In this document: positions 12,732 through 15,487 of the stretch, one piece after another | Layout of the letters: every line of letters starts with the position of its first letter | Position numbering within the stretch: the stretch's first letter is position 1 | Source: JAGVXD01 sp964554415 | GTDB taxonomy: Archaea > Nanobdellota > Nanobdellia > Pacearchaeales > GW2011-AR1 | DNA length: 15,487 bases | Direction: 5' to 3' | Assembly: GCA_964554415.1 (NCBI GenBank) | Contig: CAZKON010000020.1 | Location: 1-15,487 of the forward strand | The notes under the pieces: model-generated | The model's input: the letters and a program-made list of their open reading frames with translations, nothing else | The model's database searches: none | Told to the model about the DNA's origin: nothing | Translations under genes and position numbers: made by a program

Positions 12732-13777
12732 GCACGTACCGGTTGAAAAAGCTCCGGAGAAACTCGTGCACTTGTTATATATCCGTTAAAATGGCAGCCA
12801 AGAAGAAAGAATCGGCAATAGAAAAAGCAGAGAAAGCAGTCGGAGATATGGCAGAGAAAGTAATGGAATCTGCAGAAGATGCTGCTGAAAATCTTGAGAG
12901 CGCGGCAAAGAAAATCGCAGAGAAAGTTAAGATTGCTGTTGAGACTATAGACACACTTACTAAGGACAATGAGAAGAAATCTGCAAAAAAGAAACATGTG
13001 GGCAAGGATGCAGAAAATGAAGCTGAGTCAAGCTCAGAAATTTCTGACGCAGATGAGAAGAAAGCGAAACTCGCTAAGTTGCTCGAGAAAGCAAAGAAGC
13101 TGGAAAGCACGCTCGAGGATGTAAAGGACATCAACATGAAGAGCAAGCTCAAGGACGAGGAAACTGAGAAAAGCGACACTCTAGTTCCAATGGAAGATTA
13201 TCTTAAAGCTTCTATTCATCTGGGCACCAGAGTGATTACACCAGACATGCGCAAATATGTATACAGGCGTCGTGCAGATGGTCTGGCAGTTTTTAATACT
13301 GTTCTTCTCGATGATAAGATACGTGAAGGTGCAGAATATCTAACAAAATTCGCTCCTCACGATATTATAGTTGTCTGTAAGCGTGAAGCAGGATGGCACG
13401 CAGTCAAAAAGTTCGCAGATATTACAGGCATCCGCTGTTTTCTCAAAAAATACCCCGCAGGAATTTTGACTAACACTAATCTGGATAATTTCTTTGAGAC
13501 ACAGCTCGTATTCATTTGTGATCCATGGCTTGATAAAAATGCTTTGCAGGACGCAAATCGCATCGGGATTCCTGTGCTTTCAGTCTGCGATACCAACAAT
13601 TTCACTGTAGGTATTGGGAAGATTATACCCAGCAACAACAAGTCTGCAAAATCTTTAGGCATGGTCTTTTACCTTCTTACAAAGATATACGTTGAAGCGC
13701 GCAAGCTAGACAAAACAGTTCCTCCTATCCAGGATTTCATTGAAGGCTGGGACGAGTTGGTCGCACCGCCGAAGTAA
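12728..13777 (+). CDS. rpsB: 30S ribosomal protein S2 (uS2) with long N-terminal extension
   Basis: The C-terminal ~200 residues are clearly archaeal uS2: MEDYLKASIHLGTRVITPDM, YVYRRRADGLAVFNT, DIIVVCKREAGWHAVKKFA, PAGILTNTNLDNF, ICDPWLDKNALQDANRIGIP and VLSVCDTNNFT. The protein binds the small-subunit body near the platform. About 150 residues precede this core. They are Lys/Glu/Ala-rich and helical (from MAAKKKESAIEKAEKAVGD), probably a coiled coil. The start at 12728 is favoured by the ATGA overlap with a possible leaderless mini-ORF. The ATG at 12791 is a serious alternative because the Lys/Glu-rich composition begins there and the residues before it (MSTYRLKKLRRNSCTCYISV) look different. 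Enolase, the usual neighbour, is absent. Confidence 0.95.
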   Translation: MSTYRLKKLRRNSCTCYISVKMAAKKKESAIEKAEKAVGDMAEKVMESAEDAAENLESAAKKIAEKVKIAVETIDTLTKDNEKKSAKKKHVGKDAENEAESSSEISDADEKKAKLAKLLEKAKKLESTLEDVKDINMKSKLKDEETEKSDTLVPMEDYLKASIHLGTRVITPDMRKYVYRRRADGLAVFNTVLLDDKIREGAEYLTKFAPHDIIVVCKREAGWHAVKKFADITGIRCFLKKYPAGILTNTNLDNFFETQLVFICDPWLDKNALQDANRIGIPVLSVCDTNNFTVGIGKIIPSNNKSAKSLGMVFYLLTKIYVEARKLDKTVPPIQDFIEGWDELVAPPK

Positions 13778-13779
13778 GA

Positions 13780-13787
13780 TTTATATA
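13780..13787 (+). promoter_or_regulatory. TATA box for the small membrane protein after rpsB
   Basis: TTTATATA starts 3 nt after the rpsB stop and is centred 25.5 nt before the ATG at 13809, supporting that start over the ATG at 13797. Confidence 0.55.
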
Positions 13788-13808
13788 CTTTAAGAGATGA
13801 GAGAAAAT

Positions 13809-14039
13809 ATGTTTAAAGAAAGATCTTCAAAGCTCTTGTTTTTTGCAATTATTCTTGCACTTGTCAGTTTTATTATTTCAGGATTTGTAGGCGATGGCAC
13901 GGCATTTAGTCTTCATAGCAGAGGGGAATTTCAAGGCATGATTCAGTTATTCACTATTTTTCTGACAGTAATTGCGGTAATCTTTTCACTCATATTTAAC
14001 TTCATAGAAAAAAAGCAAGAAAACGTTCCGCCGAAGTGA
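13809..14039 (+). CDS. Small two-helix membrane protein
   Basis: The protein has 76 residues from MFKERSSKLLFF. It has a basic N-terminus, a helix (about 7-24, LLFFAIILALVSFIISGF), a loop GDGTAFSLHSRGEFQG and a second helix (about 45-66), then a charged end EKKQENVPPK. No family is recognised. The ATG at 13809 sits at leaderless distance from a strong TATA box; the upstream ATG at 13797 would add four residues. The size and topology resemble those of the small membrane protein at 12407 and of similar unassigned DPANN genes. Confidence 0.7.
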   Translation: MFKERSSKLLFFAIILALVSFIISGFVGDGTAFSLHSRGEFQGMIQLFTIFLTVIAVIFSLIFNFIEKKQENVPPK

Positions 14040-14070
14040 TTTCCTATAATTTTTAAATCATTAGTCATTT

Positions 14071-14448
14071 TTAGAACGCTACACGAAATGCGAGAATAAA
14101 ATATATAATTAAAGAGATAAGCACTAAGACAACAATCAAAAGTGGAGCTAACACTGCAAGAATTGCCTTTCCAGTTGACAATTTATGGTAAATCGACAAG
14201 CCGATTATGCAAAGGACAATTGAATAAATGAATGCAAGATAGCAATAGAGAAGGTTATACTTATTTTTTACAACTTTCCCGTCGGTACACAATGCGAAAG
14301 GTTTATAAACTTCCCCCAGCACCTCTCCATTACGTACAATGGTAATGGGTATGAGTGCCTTACGATTATCGTCAAGAACTTGTAATTCTTGGCATCTGCA
14401 CCGTATGGTATGAGGTATGCAGAACAAATTTAATATGGACAATTGCAT
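14071..14448 (-). CDS. Uncharacterised membrane protein with Cys/His N-terminus
   Basis: The 125-residue product starts MQLSILNLFCIPHTIRCRCQ, giving a Cys10-x2-His13-x3-Cys17-x-Cys19 cluster that could bind a metal or form disulfides. A soluble stretch follows (LDDNRKALIPITIVRNGEVLGEVYKPFALCTDGKVV), then two membrane helices at about 66-88 and 92-118. No family is recognised. Its ATG lies at the edge of the first 16S-upstream hairpin (stem 14435-14446), and codons 2-5 are encoded by that stem, so the true start could differ. No in-frame ATG exists shortly downstream. No TATA box is at leaderless distance; a T-rich TATA-like stretch near 14495-14506 on the minus strand would give a ~25-nt leader. 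Confidence 0.5.
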   Translation of the reverse strand: MQLSILNLFCIPHTIRCRCQELQVLDDNRKALIPITIVRNGEVLGEVYKPFALCTDGKVVKNKYNLLYCYLAFIYSIVLCIIGLSIYHKLSTGKAILAVLAPLLIVVLVLISLIIYFILAFRVAF

Positions 14449-14647
14449 CGCTTATACTCAATTTTTTGGCAATTGTCCATTAGAGAATTTCATAAAAATT
14501 AAACTATAAGCATGAAATTCTCTGTACTTTTAACTATTCCTAGGTAGATGTTATATGGATAATTCGGTTGATTGTATTAACAGTTTTCCGAATTATCCAG
14601 ATAGAGAATCTGGTACAAAAAGTGATACAAATAACCAGATTCTCTAT
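14435..14647. repeat. Array of four hairpins in two pairs with complementary loops
   Basis: Pair 1: a 12-bp stem 14435-14446/14469-14480 (ATGGACAATTGC), 1 nt, then a 12-bp stem 14482-14493/14512-14523 (AGAGAATTTCAT). Its loops share GCTTATA (14450-14456) with TATAAGC (14505-14511) and AATTTTT with AAAAATT. Pair 2: a 12-bp stem 14556-14567/14588-14599 (TGGATAATTCGG), 1 nt, then a 14-bp stem 14601-14614/14634-14647 (ATAGAGAATCTGGT). Its loops share TTGTATTA (14572-14579) with TGATACAA (14623-14630), including one G-U pair. The two pairs look homologous, and stem differences are compensated on both arms (GGACAATT/AATTGTCC against GGATAATT/AATTATCC). The array lies just upstream of the 16S gene. 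Confidence 0.9.
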
Positions 14648-14651
14648 AATA
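14644..14651 (+). promoter_or_regulatory. Candidate TATA box of the rRNA operon
   Basis: CTATAATA overlaps the end of the last hairpin stem. A start about 26 nt downstream, near 14674, would leave a leader of roughly 75 nt before the mature 16S end. Other TATA-like sites exist in the array, so this is tentative. Confidence 0.3.
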
Positions 14652-14703
14652 CGACCACAGTCGTTCAGGAGGAGAAGAGTGGCTCACGATTTCTCTCTTA
14701 GAT

Positions 14704-14749
14704 AAGATTTTCGAATCTTTCGTCGTGACAAATGATTGCTCAAAATCAT
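14704..14749 (+). other. rRNA leader with two hairpins
   Basis: AAGATT (14704-14709) and AATCTT (14714-14719) close a TTCG tetraloop. ATGATT (14732-14737) and AATCAT (14744-14749) form a second hairpin ending next to the mature 16S start. They probably act in rRNA processing or folding of the precursor leader. The 3' half of the processing stem lies outside the window. Confidence 0.5.
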
Positions 14750-14750
14750 A

Positions 14751-15487
14751 AATCCAGTTTATCCTGCTGGCGGCTGCGGCTATCTGGTTTGCACTTAGAC
14801 ATGCAAGTTATTCTTTTTGTTCGTAAGAATGAGAGGAGAGCATACTGCTCAGTAACACGTAGCTAACCTGCCCTCGAGCCCGTGATACCCTCGGGAAACT
14901 GAGGTTAATAACGGATAGATGATTGGCACTGGAATGTCCGATCGTCAAACGTTGCGCGCGAGGATGGGGCTGCGGCTGATTAGGTAGTTGGCGGGGTAAA
15001 AGCCCACCAAGCCGATGATCAGTAAGGGCCTTTAGCGAGGAAGCCCTGAGAGGGAGTCTGAGACACTACTCCCAGCCCTACGGGGTGCAGCAGTCGGGAA
15101 AATTTTGCAATGCGCGAAAGCGTGACAGAGCAAGCCAGAGTGCGTCCCTATTTTTTGGGACGCTTTTGTGCGATGTAGATAGTCGCACGAATAAGGACTG
15201 GGAGAGACTGGTGCCAGCCGCCGCGGTAATCCCAGCAGTCCAAGTCGCAGCCACATTTGTTGGGTCTAAAACATCCGTAGCTTGCTTCGTAAGTCGTGTG
15301 TGAAATCGGGCCTCTTAAGGGTCCGGCGGGCACACGATACTGCGGAGCTTGAGACCGGGAGACGCAAGGAGTACGTACAGGGTAGCGGTAAAATGTGTTG
15401 ATCCTGTACGGACTAACAATAGCGAAGGCACCTTGCGAGAACGGATCTGACAGTGAGGGATGAAGGCGAGGGGCGCAAATTGGATTA
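14751..15487 (+). rRNA. 16S ribosomal RNA, 5' part (runs off the window)
   Basis: The 5' end matches the archaeal start with changes: AATCCAGTTTATCCTGCTGG in place of the usual TTCCGGTTGATCCTGCCGG. Downstream, GACATGCAAGTT-like sequence, ACGGGGTGCAGCAG, CAATGCGCGAAAGCGTGACA, the 530-loop GTGCCAGCCGCCGCGGTAAT (15211-15230) and AATAGCGAAGGCACCTTGCG confirm 16S identity and an archaeal origin. The window ends in the GGATTA of the conserved ATTAGATACCC region, so about half the gene is present. Helices 16-17 (GCGTCCC/GGGACGC and GTGCGA/TCGCAC near 15140-15190) are short, as in many archaea. No intron is seen in this part. The exact 5' end is approximate. Confidence 0.97.

Noticed and set aside
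12775..12782. TATA-like TTATATAT just before the ATG at 12791
   Set aside because: It is only about 12 nt from the ATG, too close for archaeal initiation. The box at 12678-12685 fits the observed spacing.
12775..13179. 134-codon minus-strand ORF opposite rpsB
   Set aside because: Its Ser/Phe-rich, low-complexity sequence is the antisense of the Lys/Glu-rich uS2 extension, a typical shadow frame.
14524..14555. Imperfect palindrome TAAC...CCTAGG...GTTA between the two hairpin pairs
   Set aside because: Pairing is interrupted and there is no loop, so it is much weaker than the neighbouring perfect stems. It is recorded only as a possible spacer element.
15032..15333. ORFs on both strands within 15032-15333
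   Set aside because: They lie inside conserved 16S rRNA and have no coding signature.

Overview
The window reads as a piece of an archaeal chromosome. It carries archaeal/eukaryote-type information-processing genes: SecY/Sec61-alpha, a DUF106/EMC3-like insertase, a proteasome alpha subunit, SBDS, the exosome subunits Rrp4, Rrp41 and Rrp42, RNA polymerase subunit K, and ribosomal protein uS2 with a long N-terminal extension. It ends in the first ~737 nt of a 16S rRNA gene. Small secreted and membrane proteins (one with a GNVV-type motif after the signal peptide), strong TATA boxes about 26 nt before leaderless start codons, and the 16S sequence suggest a DPANN archaeon (Woesearchaeota/Pacearchaeota-like). 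The phylum is inference, not tested.

Layout: (1) 1-720, a small AT-rich two-gene module resembling a toxin/DUF2283-antitoxin pair. (2) 720-1067, an intergenic region with three back-to-back hairpins and a small upstream ORF that overlaps the secY start. (3) 1068-3015, secY and the DUF106 insertase. (4) 3097-6638, an AT-rich accessory island: a minus-strand operon of a 62-residue peptide and a B12-type radical SAM enzyme with a C-terminal PqqD/RRE-like region, a divergent tandem-domain Lrp/AsnC regulator, and a DUF2080 transposon-associated protein. (5) 6853-7578, psmA on the minus strand, divergent from (6) 7838-11606, the SBDS-rrp4-orphan-rrp41-rrp42-rpoK ribosome-maturation, RNA-decay and transcription cluster. 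(7) 11652-12604, a secreted discoidin-type protein and a small membrane protein. (8) rpsB with a possible mini-uORF, then a two-helix membrane protein. (9) A minus-strand membrane protein, then a 214-nt array of four hairpins, then the 16S rRNA gene.

Two things stand out. The first is a family of paired hairpins, each with a perfect 10-14 bp stem and usually a 13-25 nt loop, the second hairpin starting 0-1 nt after the first. The loops of the two partners are complementary to each other. Modules lie before secY (829-909), between psmA and SBDS (7649-7793, with palindromic REP-like cores) and twice before the 16S gene (14435-14523 and 14556-14647). Stem and loop sequences differ between modules while complementarity is kept, which suggests constraint on structure. 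The second is the peptide + radical SAM(RRE-like) + Lrp island, which looks like an undescribed RiPP-like modification locus.

Genes at transcript heads appear leaderless, with the TATA centre 25.5-26.5 nt before the start codon. Genes inside operons use ATGA stop/start overlaps or, for psmA and rrp42, Shine-Dalgarno-like sites.
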